From the NCBI GenBank assembly GCA_900758315.1, contig CAAERF010000335.1:1-20239 (forward strand): DNA of 20,239 bases. The letters run 5' to 3'. This stretch comes from an uncultured Oscillospiraceae bacterium. GTDB taxonomy: Bacteria > Bacillota > Clostridia > Oscillospirales > Oscillospiraceae. Shown one piece after another: positions 7,320-15,743 of this stretch. Within the stretch, counting starts at the first letter, position 1. Every line of letters starts with the position of its first letter. Position numbers and translations under genes: made by a program. The notes beneath the pieces are model-generated. The model was not told the origin of the DNA and searched no databases. It worked only from the letters and a program-made list of their open reading frames with translations.

Positions 7320-7814
7320 TTACAGATCTTCCACGGCCTTGCCGCGGGTCTTGGCCACCTGTTCGGGGGTGCGCAGGCTCATCAGGCCCTTGAAGGTGGC
7401 GTGAACCACGTTCTGGGGGTTGTGGGAGCGCAGGCACTTGGTACGGATGTCCTTGATACCGGCGGCTTCCATGACCGCACGGACGGGACCGCCGGCGATA
7501 ACGCCGGTACCGTCGGGAGCGGGCTTCATCAGCACGCGGCCGGCGGAGAACTCACCGATGACCTCGTGGGGAATGGTGGTACCGGACATAGCCACGGTGA
7601 TCATATTCTTCTTGGCATCCTCGATGCCCTTGCGGATGGCTTCGGGAACTTCGGAGGCCTTACCGAGGCCAAAGCCGACCTTTCCCTTGCCGTCGCCGAC
7701 GACCATCAGGACGGAGAACTTCATGACACGGCCGCCCTTGACAGTCTTGCTGACGCGGTTCAGATAGACCAGTTTCTCGATATATTCGCTGGCCGGTTTT
7801 TCATATCTGGGCAT
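7320..7814 (-). CDS. rpsE: 30S ribosomal protein uS5
   Basis: Small-subunit protein at the mRNA entry site that contributes to decoding accuracy. The 164 residues contain the double-stranded RNA-binding region [20 protein letters not shown] from about 25, the conserved [19 protein letters not shown], and the C-terminal S5 fold with [19 protein letters not shown]. The loop KTVKGGRV, where spectinomycin resistance changes occur in other bacteria, looks wild type. Ends near residue 164 with a short tail. Confidence 0.98.
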   Translation of the reverse strand: MPRYEKPASEYIEKLVYLNRVSKTVKGGRVMKFSVLMVVGDGKGKVGFGLGKASEVPEAIRKGIEDAKKNMITVAMSGTTIPHEVIGEFSAGRVLMKPAPDGTGVIAGGPVRAVMEAAGIKDIRTKCLRSHNPQNVVHATFKGLMSLRTPEQVAKTRGKAVEDL

Positions 7815-7832
7815 ATTCTCTCCTCCTCCTGA

Positions 7833-8192
7833 TTAGAACTGCAGGCCGCCCTCGCGGGCGCCTTCGGCCAGGGCCTGGACACGACCGTGGTAGATATAGC
7901 CGCCGCGGTCAAAGACGACGGTCTCAATCCCCTTGGCCTTGGCACGCTCGGCCACCATCTGGCCGACCTTCTTGGCGGCGGCCTTCTTGTCGCCGTCGCA
8001 CTGGAAGTCCTTCTCCAGGGAGGAAGCAGCGACCAGGGTCGTGCCGTTCACATCGTCGATGATCTGGGCATAGATGTTGGTTTCGCTGCGGAACACGTTC
8101 AGACGAGGTCTCTCGGGCGTGCCGGAGATCTTGCCGCGCACTCTCTTGTGACGCTTCAGCCGCTGAGCGTTGGTATTGGGTCTGTTAATCAT
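7833..8192 (-). CDS. rplR: 50S ribosomal protein uL18
   Basis: Binds 5S rRNA and anchors it to the central protuberance together with uL5. The 119 residues show a basic N-terminus ([20 protein letters not shown]), the [19 protein letters not shown] segment, and the C-terminal signature [26 protein letters not shown]. Lies 18 bases before rpsE and 16 bases after rplF, with AAGGAGGT upstream. Confidence 0.98.
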   Translation of the reverse strand: MINRPNTNAQRLKRHKRVRGKISGTPERPRLNVFRSETNIYAQIIDDVNGTTLVAASSLEKDFQCDGDKKAAAKKVGQMVAERAKAKGIETVVFDRGGYIYHGRVQALAEGAREGGLQF

Positions 8193-8208
8193 TTAGGCAC
8201 ACCTCCTT

Positions 8209-8754
8209 TTACTTCTTGGCGCCGGTCTTGCCTTCCTTACGGCGGATCACTTCATCAGCATACTTGATGCCCTTGCCCTTGTAGGGTTCGGGAGGACGCT
8301 TGCCGCGGACGACTGCTGCGAACTGACCAACCTGCTGCTTGTCGCAGCCCTTGATCAGGATCTTGTTGGGTTCCGGCACTTCGATGGTGATGCCATCTTC
8401 CTCTTCCATCTCCACGGGGTGGGAGTAGCCGATGTTCATGACCAGCTTCTTGCCCTCCTTGGCCACACGGTAACCGATACCGTTGACCTGGAGCTCCTTG
8501 GTGAAGCCCTCGCTGACGCCGAGGACCATGCCGTTCAGGACGCTGCGGACCGTGCCGTGCATGGCGCGGGTGGCCTTGTCATCGCTGGGACGGGTGCAGA
8601 GGATCTCGTTGCCCTCCTGAGCGATGGTGATGATGGGGGAGAAAGTACGGGTCAGGGTACCCTTGGGGCCCTTGACGGTGACGGTGTTGCCGGCTTCGAT
8701 CTTGACTTCCACTCCGGCGGGGACGGTAATGGGCATTCTGCCAACTCGAGACAT
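8209..8754 (-). CDS. rplF: 50S ribosomal protein uL6
   Basis: Large-subunit protein near the factor-binding site and sarcin-ricin loop. The 181 residues begin MSRVGRMPITVPAGVEVKI and fold as two related domains, roughly 1-80 and 81-175; the conserved C-terminal motif PPEPYKGKGIKYADEVIRRKEGK is present. Starts with AAGGAGGTAACAAC before its ATG, 12 bases after rpsH. Confidence 0.98.
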   Translation of the reverse strand: MSRVGRMPITVPAGVEVKIEAGNTVTVKGPKGTLTRTFSPIITIAQEGNEILCTRPSDDKATRAMHGTVRSVLNGMVLGVSEGFTKELQVNGIGYRVAKEGKKLVMNIGYSHPVEMEEEDGITIEVPEPNKILIKGCDKQQVGQFAAVVRGKRPPEPYKGKGIKYADEVIRRKEGKTGAKK

Positions 8755-8766
8755 GTTGTTACCTCC

Positions 8767-9162
8767 TTACCATACAAACGCCAGGACTTCACCGCCGACG
8801 TGCGCAGCGCGAGCTGCCTTGTCGGTCATGACGCCCTTGGAGGTGGATACGATCGCGATACCCAGGCCGCGCAGGACCTTGGGCAGTTCGTCCGCACCGG
8901 CGTAGACACGCAGGCCGGGCTTAGAGACACGGCGCAGGCCGGACAGGGCCTTTTCGTTGCCGTTGTACTTGAGGGTGATCCGGATGACGCCCTGGGTGCC
9001 GTCGTCGATCAGCTGGTAGTTCTTGATATAACCTTCGTCCAGCAGGATCTTGGCGATGGACTTCTTCATGTTGGAAGCGGGGACGTCAACGGTGCTGTGC
9101 TTCGCGGAATTCGCGTTGCGGATACGGGTCAGCATATCCGCAATGGGATCTGTGATGTGCAT
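8767..9162 (-). CDS. rpsH: 30S ribosomal protein uS8
   Basis: Binds 16S rRNA helix 21 early in 30S assembly. In E. coli S8 is also the translational repressor of the spc operon. The 131 residues start [17 protein letters not shown] and end with the signature [21 protein letters not shown] followed by [11 protein letters not shown]. The ribosome binding site AAGGAGGT is normal, but the mRNA upstream is an exceptional non-coding gap of about 220 bases with several inverted repeats, which may be a control site for this gene (see the separate entry). Confidence 0.98.
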   Translation of the reverse strand: MHITDPIADMLTRIRNANSAKHSTVDVPASNMKKSIAKILLDEGYIKNYQLIDDGTQGVIRITLKYNGNEKALSGLRRVSKPGLRVYAGADELPKVLRGLGIAIVSTSKGVMTDKAARAAHVGGEVLAFVW

Positions 9163-9385
9163 AATGGACCTCCTTAATAAAGGTTACAGGCAGGCTGCCT
9201 TGGGAACGCACTGCCTGTCAAAGCGCCAGAGTATCAGGGGAACGCAGGCCGGGAACGGCCAGGTATTCCCGTGACTGCTGACGCCGGAATACAGCGGGAT
9301 GGGCGGGCGCGGCGCGGTCTATCGTACCGGCGCCGGCGCTCCTGCCCAGGCGGCAGCATACCGCCAGACGCGCAGCTGGTGTGGA
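9163..9385 (-). promoter_or_regulatory. Structured gap upstream of rpsH
   Basis: No convincing gene fits here. On the mRNA strand I see several inverted repeats in succession: GGCGG/CCGCC (9349-9365), the palindromic GCGCCGGCGC around 9330, GTATTCC/GGAATAC (9263-9292), GGCCG-TTCC-CGGCC (9247-9260) and ACAGGCAG/CTGCCTGT (9186-9218). CGTTCCC recurs three times, in or next to these stems. The last hairpin ends about 13 bases before the rpsH ribosome binding site. TTGACA at 9216-9221 has no matching -10 box. A cis-regulatory RNA, perhaps bound by S8, is an inference. Confidence 0.5.
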
Positions 9386-9571
9386 TTACCAGGATGCCTT
9401 TCTGACGCCGGGGATCTCGCCCTTGTAGGCCAGCTCCCGGAAGCAGATACGGCACACGCCGTAGTCACGCAGATAGGCGTGAGGACGGCCGCACAGCTTG
9501 CAGCGGTTGTAACGGCGGGTGGAGAACTTGGGCTCTCTCTGCTGCTTCAGCTTCATGGATGTCTTTGCCAT
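9386..9571 (-). CDS. rpsZ: 30S ribosomal protein uS14, zinc type Z
   Basis: Head protein of the 30S subunit. The 61-residue short form with a zinc ribbon: C24, C27, C40 and C43 in the pattern [11 protein letters not shown] and [19 protein letters not shown]. It ends KASW as the family does. The longer zinc-free paralogue (rpsN) is not in this window. It follows rplE by 15 bases with GGGAGGAG, but the next gene rpsH lies far downstream, which is unusual for this pair. Often annotated rpsN; rpsZ denotes the zinc form. Confidence 0.97.
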   Translation of the reverse strand: MAKTSMKLKQQREPKFSTRRYNRCKLCGRPHAYLRDYGVCRICFRELAYKGEIPGVRKASW

Positions 9572-9586
9572 AGTATCTCTCCTCCC

Positions 9587-10126
9587 TTATCTTCTGAACG
9601 GCGCGCCCAGCAGGGTGAGCAGTTCACGGGCCTCTTCGTCGGTCTGAGCCGTGGTGACGATGACGATGTCCAGGCCGCGGATCTTGTCGATCTTATCGTA
9701 CTCGATCTCCGGGAAGATCAGCTGTTCCTTGATGCCCAGGGCATAGTTGCCGCGGCCGTCGAAGGAGTCAGCGCTGATGCCGCGGAAGTCGCGGACACGG
9801 GGCAGCGCAATGTTGAACAGGCGGTCGATGAACTCCCACATTCTGTCCTGGCGCAGGGTGACCTTGACGCCGATGGGCATGCCCTCACGGAGCTTGAAGT
9901 TTGCGACGGACTTCTTAGCCTTGGTGATAACGGGCTTCTGGCCGGTGATGGTGGCGATGTCGTTGACGACGCTGTCCAGGACCTTGGTGTTCTCCTTGGC
10001 CTCGCCGACGCCGCAGTTGACCACGACCTTGACCAGCTTGGGCAGCTGCATGGGGCTGCTGTAGCCGAACTTGCTCATAAGAGCAGGAGCGACTTCTGCA
10101 TTATATTTATCCTTCAAAGCAGGCAT
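9587..10126 (-). CDS. rplE: 50S ribosomal protein uL5
   Basis: Binds 5S rRNA and contacts P-site tRNA and the 30S head. The 179 residues equal the family length and include [20 protein letters not shown], the [20 protein letters not shown] block, the [14 protein letters not shown] motif and [16 protein letters not shown]. The ATG follows AAGGAG with good spacing, 20 bases after rplX. Confidence 0.98.
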   Translation of the reverse strand: MPALKDKYNAEVAPALMSKFGYSSPMQLPKLVKVVVNCGVGEAKENTKVLDSVVNDIATITGQKPVITKAKKSVANFKLREGMPIGVKVTLRQDRMWEFIDRLFNIALPRVRDFRGISADSFDGRGNYALGIKEQLIFPEIEYDKIDKIRGLDIVIVTTAQTDEEARELLTLLGAPFRR

Positions 10127-10146
10127 AGTAGATACGCTCCTTTCGC

Positions 10147-10467
10147 TCAGATTTCAGCGCCGCACTTCTTGCAGACGCGAACTTTTTTACCGTCAGCCAG
10201 CAGCTTGTGGGCCGGACGGGTGGGTTTTTCGCACTTGGGGCACACGCGCATGACCTTGCAGGCGTAGATGGGGCATTCCTTCTTGAGGATGCCGCCCTCA
10301 TCGCCGGCCATACGGGGCTTGGTGTGGCGGGAGCAGACGTTGACGCCCTGGACGACGACCTTGCCCTCACGGGGCATTGCGGTCAGGACCTCACCGATCT
10401 TACCCTTGTCTTTGCCGTTGAGGACGATGACCTTATCGCCCTGCTTGATGCTCATTTTCTTCATCAT
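10147..10467 (-). CDS. rplX: 50S ribosomal protein uL24
   Basis: Assembly initiator of the large subunit located near the tunnel exit. The 106 residues contain the KOW motif ([18 protein letters not shown] at 10-27) and a C-terminal zinc ribbon with C76/C79 and C99/C102 (CPKC and CKKC). Three ATG codons lie within the first five; I kept the first because the purine-rich AAGGGGG is only four bases from it and would be 16 bases from the third. That ribosome binding site overlaps the rplN stop, so translation is likely coupled. Confidence 0.96.
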   Translation of the reverse strand: MMKKMSIKQGDKVIVLNGKDKGKIGEVLTAMPREGKVVVQGVNVCSRHTKPRMAGDEGGILKKECPIYACKVMRVCPKCEKPTRPAHKLLADGKKVRVCKKCGAEI

Positions 10468-10476
10468 GGCACCCCC

Positions 10477-10845
10477 TTAAATCACTTCCGGAGCCAGGGA
10501 CAGGATTCTCATATAATCCTTGTCGCGGAGCTCACGGGCCACCGGGCCAAAGATACGGGTGCCCTGGGGCGTTTTGTCATCCTTGATCAGAACGGCGGCG
10601 TTCTCGTCGAAGCGGACGTAGGAGCCGTCAGCGCGGCGGACGCCCTGGACGGTGCGGACGATGACCGCACGGACCACGTCACCCTTCTTGACCTGACCGC
10701 CGGGAGCGGCCTTGCGCACAGAAGCGACCACCACGTCACCGATGTTGCCATACTTACGGCGGGAACCGCCCAGCACACGGATGGTCTTCAGCATCTTAGC
10801 GCCGGTATTGTCAGCTACTTTCAGATAGGATTCTTCCTGGATCAT
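10477..10845 (-). CDS. rplN: 50S ribosomal protein uL14
   Basis: Large-subunit protein at the subunit interface (bridges to 16S rRNA) and the docking site of the silencing factor RsfS. The 122 residues match the family closely: [54 protein letters not shown] and the end [28 protein letters not shown] precedes its ATG; rpsQ lies 14 bases upstream. Confidence 0.98.
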   Translation of the reverse strand: MIQEESYLKVADNTGAKMLKTIRVLGGSRRKYGNIGDVVVASVRKAAPGGQVKKGDVVRAVIVRTVQGVRRADGSYVRFDENAAVLIKDDKTPQGTRIFGPVARELRDKDYMRILSLAPEVI

Positions 10846-10859
10846 ATATCGGCACCTCC

Positions 10860-11117
10860 TTACTTCGCGCGCTCAATGACTTCCACCAGTCTCCAACGCT
10901 TATCCTTGGACAGGGGACGGGTTTCCATCACGCGGACTTTATCGCCCACATGAGCGTTGTTCAGCTCGTCATGGGCCTTGAGCTTATAGGTTCTCTTGAC
11001 GATCTTCTTGTACAGGGGATGCGCCACACGGTCGGCAATGGCGACAACGATCGTCTTATCCATCTTGTCAGATACGACCAGGCCGACTCTGGTTTTACGG
11101 GAAGAAGTTCTTGCCAT
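10860..11117 (-). CDS. rpsQ: 30S ribosomal protein uS17
   Basis: Primary 16S rRNA-binding protein of the 30S body, an OB fold. The 85 residues show [20 protein letters not shown], the [19 protein letters not shown] region and the signature [18 protein letters not shown]. The ATG follows AAGGAGG; rpmC lies 14 bases upstream. Confidence 0.98.
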   Translation of the reverse strand: MARTSSRKTRVGLVVSDKMDKTIVVAIADRVAHPLYKKIVKRTYKLKAHDELNNAHVGDKVRVMETRPLSKDKRWRLVEVIERAK

Positions 11118-11131
11118 AATTCATTTCCTCC

Positions 11132-11335
11132 TTAGCGGCCTGCGGAAGCGATCTGCTTCTCACGGATGATGGTCTTAACACGTGCGATATCCTTCTTCAC
11201 GTCAGCAATCCGGCCGGGGTTGGTCAGCTGATTGGTGGCGTGCTGAAAGCGCAGGTTGAACAGTTCCTTTTTCAGGTCTTCCAGCTTGGTATCCAGCTCA
11301 GCGGGAGTCATACCACGAATTTCGACGGCTTTCAT
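11132..11335 (-). CDS. rpmC: 50S ribosomal protein uL29
   Basis: Small helical protein at the polypeptide exit, part of the trigger factor and SRP docking area. The 67 residues contain [20 protein letters not shown] and the family core [20 protein letters not shown]. Its start overlaps the rplP stop by one base (TAATG) and the ribosome binding site within rplP is weak, so it is probably translated by coupling. Confidence 0.97.
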   Translation of the reverse strand: MKAVEIRGMTPAELDTKLEDLKKELFNLRFQHATNQLTNPGRIADVKKDIARVKTIIREKQIASAGR

Positions 11336-11766
11336 TACGCTTCACCACCCTTCTCTGCTTCCTCTTTCTTGACCACTTTGGTCTTGATCGGCAGCTTGTG
11401 GCTGGCCAGACGCAGGGCCTCACGGGCCACGGCTTCGGACACGCCGCCGATCTCAAACATCACACGGCCGGGCTTGACCACGGCCACCCAGTATTCCGGG
11501 GAGCCCTTACCTTTACCCATTCGGGTTTCGGCGGGCTGCTGGGTGATGGGCTTGTCGGGGAAGATCTTGATCCAGACCTTACCGCCACGCTTGGTGTAAC
11601 GGGTCATGGCCACACGGGCGGCCTCGATCTGGCGGGAGGTAATCCAGGCCGGTTCCAGGGCCTGCAGGCCATATTCGCCGTAGTTGACCTTAGTGCCGCG
11701 GCTGGCCTTGCCGGTCATGCGGCCCCGCATCTGCTTGCGGTATTTAACTCTCTTGGGTAGCAGCAT
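11335..11766 (-). CDS. rplP: 50S ribosomal protein uL16
   Basis: Late-assembling protein that stabilises tRNA at the A site. The 143 residues begin [17 protein letters not shown] and contain the loop [20 protein letters not shown], which includes the arginine region hydroxylated in E. coli. A lysine/glutamate-rich tail ends the protein. Both borders are one-base TAATG overlaps: with rpsC upstream and rpmC downstream. Its AAGGAGG lies inside the last codons of rpsC. Confidence 0.98.
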   Translation of the reverse strand: MLLPKRVKYRKQMRGRMTGKASRGTKVNYGEYGLQALEPAWITSRQIEAARVAMTRYTKRGGKVWIKIFPDKPITQQPAETRMGKGKGSPEYWVAVVKPGRVMFEIGGVSEAVAREALRLASHKLPIKTKVVKKEEAEKGGEA

Positions 11767-12584
11767 TAGCGATTGCCTCCTTCCTTGGGTTTGGAAGCGC
11801 CGCCATCCCGACGGTTATAGCCACCGGAACGGTTGTTATCGCGATTGCGGTTGTAGCCGCCGCGGCCGCGGCCGTCACGACGGCGGCGATCGCTGCGCTC
11901 ACGATACGGCTTGGACAGGTCGATGGTACGAGGAGTGGTGCGCAGGGTCTGGCTGAGGACCTCACCCTTGTAGATCCACACCTTGATGCCGATGCGGCCA
12001 TAGGTGGTGGCAGCCTCTGCGAAGCCGTAGTCGATGTCGGCCCGGAGGGTCTGCAGGGGGATAGTGCCCTCGTGATAGGTCTCGCTGCGGGCGATTTCGG
12101 CGCCGTTCAGACGGCCGGCCAGCATGACCTTGATGCCCTTGGCACCGGCGCGCATGGAGCGGCCGATGGCGTTCTTCATAGCGCGGCGGAAGCTGGTACG
12201 CTTCTCGATCTGCTGAGCGATGTTCTCGGCCACCAGCTGAGCGGTGGTGTCCACTTCGTTGCGCTTCACTTCAACGATGTTGAGCTGAGTGGGCTTGCCG
12301 ATCATCTTTTCCACCTGCTGGCGGAGACGTTCCACCTCAGTGGCGTCCTTGCCCAGGATCATGCCGGGCCGTGCGCAGTGGAGGTAGATACGGACAACGG
12401 AGTTGTCGCGCTCGATCTCGATGCGGGGCACGCCGGTTGCATACAGAGTTTTCTTCAGGAATTTCCGGATCTTCTGGTCCTCAACGATCAGGTCGCCGAC
12501 CTTTTCGTTACGGGCATACCAGCGGGAATCCCAGTCTTTGATGACGCCCACGCGGAAGCCGTGGGGATTCACTTTCTGTCCCAT
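11766..12584 (-). CDS. rpsC: 30S ribosomal protein uS3 with RG-rich tail
   Basis: Forms the mRNA entry tunnel and has helicase-related function. Residues 1-220 match the family: [20 protein letters not shown], a KH domain, and the C-terminal domain with [12 protein letters not shown] and [11 protein letters not shown]. Two oddities are seen. The KH loop reads GKDA (78-81) where GKGG or GRGG is usual. From about 229 the protein continues about 44 residues with a low-complexity tail rich in R, G, N and D, including [20 protein letters not shown], so the total is 272 against about 218 in B. subtilis. Starts 16 bases after rplV; ends in the TAATG overlap with rplP. Confidence 0.97.
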   Translation of the reverse strand: MGQKVNPHGFRVGVIKDWDSRWYARNEKVGDLIVEDQKIRKFLKKTLYATGVPRIEIERDNSVVRIYLHCARPGMILGKDATEVERLRQQVEKMIGKPTQLNIVEVKRNEVDTTAQLVAENIAQQIEKRTSFRRAMKNAIGRSMRAGAKGIKVMLAGRLNGAEIARSETYHEGTIPLQTLRADIDYGFAEAATTYGRIGIKVWIYKGEVLSQTLRTTPRTIDLSKPYRERSDRRRRDGRGRGGYNRNRDNNRSGGYNRRDGGASKPKEGGNR

Positions 12585-12599
12585 AAAATCTCTACCTCC

Positions 12600-12938
12600 T
12601 TACTCCTTCTCTCTCACAACAACGGTGATGCGAGAAGTTCTTTTGTTGATGCGATAGCCACGGCCATGAGCGCGGGGACGCATGCGCTTGATAATCATGC
12701 CTGCGTCTGCGTAGGCGGCGGAGACGTACAGCTTGGAGGGATCCATGCCGTGATTGTGCTCTGCGTTGGCCGCCGCGCTCTTGACCAGCTTGAGCAGGTA
12801 TTCAGAGGCAGCCTTGGGGGTGTGCTGCAAAATGGCAGTTGCCATTTCGATGTCCTTGCCACGGATGAGCTGGCAAACCACGTTCACCTTGCGGGGGGAG
12901 ATACGGGCAAAGGACAGTTTTGCTTTTGCTTCAGTCAT
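12600..12938 (-). CDS. rplV: 50S ribosomal protein uL22
   Basis: Lines the polypeptide exit tunnel with its long beta-hairpin, the site of some macrolide resistance changes. The 112 residues show FARISPRKVNVVCQLIRGKD near the start and the hairpin MRPRAHGRGYRINKRTSRIT near the end; the hairpin looks wild type with no insertion. Starts 15 bases after rpsS with AAGGAGG. Confidence 0.98.
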   Translation of the reverse strand: MTEAKAKLSFARISPRKVNVVCQLIRGKDIEMATAILQHTPKAASEYLLKLVKSAAANAEHNHGMDPSKLYVSAAYADAGMIIKRMRPRAHGRGYRINKRTSRITVVVREKE

Positions 12939-12952
12939 TGTTTCCGTCCTCC

Positions 12953-13222
12953 TTACTTGGTCTTACCGCCGCTGTGGCCCTTAAAGGTCCGGGTGGGAGC
13001 GAATTCACCCAGCTTGTGACCAACCATATCTTCGGTGACATAGACCGGGATGAACTTTTTGCCGTTGTAGACGTTGATGGTGTGGCTGACGAAGGAGGGG
13101 AAGATGGTGGAGCTGCGGCTCCAAGTCTTCAGCACCTTTTCCTGGCCAGTCGCGTTGATTTCTTCGACTCGCTTCAGCAGCTCGGGGGCGCAGAAGGGGC
13201 CTTTCTTGACAGATCTGCTCAT
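12953..13222 (-). CDS. rpsS: 30S ribosomal protein uS19
   Basis: Head protein of the small subunit that contacts the A-site finger and uS13. The 89 residues start [20 protein letters not shown] and contain [20 protein letters not shown] and the end [15 protein letters not shown] chose the ATG because it lies eight bases after GGAGGG and matches the family N-terminus; a TTG two codons upstream is too near that site. Lies 14 bases after rplB. Confidence 0.97.
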   Translation of the reverse strand: MSRSVKKGPFCAPELLKRVEEINATGQEKVLKTWSRSSTIFPSFVSHTINVYNGKKFIPVYVTEDMVGHKLGEFAPTRTFKGHSGGKTK

Positions 13223-13236
13223 TCTCAATACCCTCC

Positions 13237-14070
13237 TTACTTGGCGTTACGATGCCGCACGATGAACTTTTCGGTGCGGTTCTTCTTTTTCCGAGTCTTG
13301 TAGCCCAGAGCCGGCTTGCCCCAGGGAGTGACAGGGCCGGGACGGCCCACCGGTGCACGGCCTTCGCCGCCGCCGTGGGGATGGTCGTTGGGGTTCATGA
13401 CCGAGCCGCGGACGGTGGGACGGATGCCCATGTGACGCTTACGGCCAGCCTTACCGATGTGGATGTTGCCGTGATCCTCGTTGCCGATCTGACCGATGAC
13501 AGCGCGGCAGTTCATCTTAATCAGGCGATACTCGCCGGAGGGCAGACGAACCTGGGCATAATCGCCTTCCTTGGCCATCAGCTGAGCCTGTTCGCCAGCT
13601 GCGCGGACCAGCTGAGCGCCGCGGCCCACATGCAGCTCGATGCAGGAGATGACGGTACCCACGGGGATGTTGGCGATGGGCAGGCAGTTGCCGGGCTTGA
13701 TGTCGGCGCCTGCGCCGGATTCCACCACGTCACCGGCCTTCAGGCCGACGGGTGCGATGATATAGGCCTTCTCGCCGTCCTCATACTGGATCAGGGCGAT
13801 GTTGGCGCTGCGGTTGGGGTCATACTCCAGGCGGAGGACGGTTGCTGCGCCTTCCTTATCCCGCTTGAAGTCGATGATGCGGTAAATCTTCTTGCCGCCG
13901 CCGCCTCTGTGGCGGACGGTGATGCGGCCGTAGTTGTTGCGGCCGCCCTTCTTGTTCAGAACCTGGGTGAGGCTGCGCTCGGGCCGTGCCTTCTTATCAA
14001 TGCCCTCGAACTTGGACACCGTCATGTGACGGCGTGCGGGAGTCGTGGGCTTATAGTTACGAATCGCCAT
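13237..14070 (-). CDS. rplB: 50S ribosomal protein uL2
   Basis: Required for subunit association and peptidyl transfer; binds 23S rRNA near the active site. The 277 residues equal the B. subtilis length. The conserved C-terminal block [17 protein letters not shown] holds H230, matching the functionally important H229 of E. coli, and [19 protein letters not shown] follows. The N-terminal RNA-binding part ([20 protein letters not shown], then [18 protein letters not shown]) is typical. Starts 15 bases after rplW with AAGGAGGT. Confidence 0.98.
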   Translation of the reverse strand: MAIRNYKPTTPARRHMTVSKFEGIDKKARPERSLTQVLNKKGGRNNYGRITVRHRGGGGKKIYRIIDFKRDKEGAATVLRLEYDPNRSANIALIQYEDGEKAYIIAPVGLKAGDVVESGAGADIKPGNCLPIANIPVGTVISCIELHVGRGAQLVRAAGEQAQLMAKEGDYAQVRLPSGEYRLIKMNCRAVIGQIGNEDHGNIHIGKAGRKRHMGIRPTVRGSVMNPNDHPHGGGEGRAPVGRPGPVTPWGKPALGYKTRKKKNRTEKFIVRHRNAK

Positions 14071-14085
14071 TCTGCGTTACCTCCT

Positions 14086-14379
14086 TTACACCATTTCCTC
14101 GAAGAGCTCGATGGTCTTGGAGTCCTCGGTCAGCTTGACGATGGCCTTTTTCCAGTCGGGGCGGCGGCCGGGACGGGCAGCACCCATACGCTTTTTCTTG
14201 CCATCGTAGTTCATCGTGGTCACTTTCTCGACCTTCACGTCGAAGATCTTTTCGATCGCCTTGGCGATCTCTACCTTGTTGGCCCGCTTGTCAACCACGA
14301 AGGTGTACTTGCGGTCGGCGGTAGCGGCCATGGAAGCCTCGGTAACGACGGGCTTCCTGATGATATCATAAGCAGTCAT
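14086..14379 (-). CDS. rplW: 50S ribosomal protein uL23
   Basis: Tunnel-exit protein, docking site for trigger factor and SRP. The 97 residues contain [16 protein letters not shown], the central [20 protein letters not shown] and the extended loop [20 protein letters not shown]. Its ATG shares one base with the rplD stop (TAATG), and GAGGAGG lies ten bases upstream inside rplD, so translation is tightly linked. Confidence 0.98.
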   Translation of the reverse strand: MTAYDIIRKPVVTEASMAATADRKYTFVVDKRANKVEIAKAIEKIFDVKVEKVTTMNYDGKKKRMGAARPGRRPDWKKAIVKLTEDSKTIELFEEMV

Positions 14380-14999
14380 TACGCATAAACCTCCTCGATA
14401 ATGGCCAGGGCTGCCTGATCCACAACCAGGCTCTTGGCGTTGACCAGGTCATAGACGGACAGGATGTTGGCGGGAGTGGTCTTCACGCCGGGGAGATTCC
14501 GGGCGGACAGGACCACGTTCTGCTTGACGCCTTCGGTGATGACCACGCTCTTGCCGGATTCCAAGGCGTCGAGCAGGGCCTTCATGGACTTGGTCTTGAC
14601 CTCGGGCAGGTCCAGGCCCTCCACCACGAAGATGCGGCCGTTGGCGGCCTTGTCGGACAGGACGCTCTTGAGCGCCAGGCGCTTGAGCTTCTTGTTCAGG
14701 GTGTAGCGGTAGGAACGGGGCTTGGGGGCAAATGCCACGCCGCCGTGGGTCCACTGGGGGTTACGGGTGCTGCCGTGACGGGCGCGGCCGGTACCCTTCT
14801 GTCTCCAGGGCTTCTTGCCGCCGCCGGAGACCTCACCGCGGGTCAGGGCGGACTGAGTGCCCTGCCGGCAGTTTGCCAGGTGATTCTTCACCACGGCGTG
14901 GACAGCAGTTTCATTGGGCTCGATGCCGAAGATGGATTCCGCCAGCTCGACCTCGCCCTTCTGCTTACCGGTAATATCATACAGATTAGCCTTAGGCAT
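14379..14999 (-). CDS. rplD: 50S ribosomal protein uL4
   Basis: Tunnel-wall protein; in E. coli it also represses its own S10 operon by binding the leader RNA. The 206 residues fit the family, with the long loop [40 protein letters not shown], and the C-terminal fold [20 protein letters not shown]. Starts 21 bases after rplC. Whether it controls the operon here is unknown, but rpsJ has a leader of about 290 bases and the next gap is also structured. Confidence 0.98.
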   Translation of the reverse strand: MPKANLYDITGKQKGEVELAESIFGIEPNETAVHAVVKNHLANCRQGTQSALTRGEVSGGGKKPWRQKGTGRARHGSTRNPQWTHGGVAFAPKPRSYRYTLNKKLKRLALKSVLSDKAANGRIFVVEGLDLPEVKTKSMKALLDALESGKSVVITEGVKQNVVLSARNLPGVKTTPANILSVYDLVNAKSLVVDQAALAIIEEVYA

Positions 15000-15020
15000 G
15001 ATGGTACTCTCTCCTTTCCC

Positions 15021-15743
15021 TTAGCGAGTTCTTGCGGAAGCCTTCTGGGGATTACGGCCGGAAGCCTTCTGCGGGTTGACGCTGGTGCCAGCATCGCCGG
15101 TGTGGATGACGTTGACCTTGGCGGTGCTCTTCAGGAAGACCACGCCGCCCTTGGGGCCGGGGATGGCGCCGCGCACGGCGACCAGGTTGATCTCCGGATC
15201 CACCTTGACCACTTCCAGGTTCATGACGGTGACCTGTTCGTTGCCCATCTGGCCTGCGCCGATCTTACCCTTGCGGATACGGGAGGGAGTAGAGGTGGAG
15301 CCCATGGAGCCTGCGTGACGATGGACGGGGCCGCCACCGTGGCTCATGGGGGTGCGGTGAGCGCCGTGGCGCTTGATGACGCCGGCGTAGCCCTTACCTT
15401 TGCTGGTGCCGGTCACGTCGATCCGGTCGCCCTCTGCAAAGACGTCGGCCTTGAGCTCATCGCCCACGTTCAGGGATGCGTAGTTGTCCAGCTTGAATTC
15501 CTTCAGGACCTTCAGGTTGCCTGCGTTGGCCTTGGCCAGATGGCCCTTCTGGGCCTTGGTCAGGTGCTTTTCCGTGGTGGGCTGGAAGCCCAGCTGAACG
15601 GCCTCATAGCCGTCCTTTTCGGCGGTCTTCTTCTGCACGACCGTGCAGGGACCCGCCTCGATTACGGTGACGGGAACGACCTTGCCGTCGGCGTCAAAGA
15701 TCTGAGTCATGCCGACCTTTTTGCCGATGATTGCCTTTTCCAT
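15021..15743 (-). CDS. rplC: 50S ribosomal protein uL3 with C-terminal tail
   Basis: Assembly-initiating large-subunit protein whose loop reaches the peptidyl transferase centre. Residues 1-210 match the family: KAIIGKKVGMTQIFDADGK, the block GTSKGKGYAGVIKRHGAHR, and GSMGSTSTPSRIRKGKIGAG. The W-loop and glutamine-containing region GQMGNEQVTV are normal. At 240 residues it is about 30 longer than B. subtilis L3; the extra tail holds the octapeptide NPQKASGR followed by NPQKASAR, a tandem repeat also visible in the DNA (about 15024-15075). The ATG has AAGGAGG 11 bases upstream. The gap before it is exceptionally long. Confidence 0.97.
   Translation of the reverse strand: MEKAIIGKKVGMTQIFDADGKVVPVTVIEAGPCTVVQKKTAEKDGYEAVQLGFQPTTEKHLTKAQKGHLAKANAGNLKVLKEFKLDNYASLNVGDELKADVFAEGDRIDVTGTSKGKGYAGVIKRHGAHRTPMSHGGGPVHRHAGSMGSTSTPSRIRKGKIGAGQMGNEQVTVMNLEVVKVDPEINLVAVRGAIPGPKGGVVFLKSTAKVNVIHTGDAGTSVNPQKASGRNPQKASARTR

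Noticed and set aside
9216..9221. TTGACA as a -35 box for an internal rpsH promoter
   Set aside because: No -10 box lies 16-19 bases downstream, and the bases are part of a perfect hairpin stem.
9234..9455. A 73-codon minus-strand frame overlapping the end of rpsZ
   Set aside because: It runs out of frame through rpsZ, has no ribosome binding site and a composition of arginine and proline typical of GC-rich non-coding DNA.
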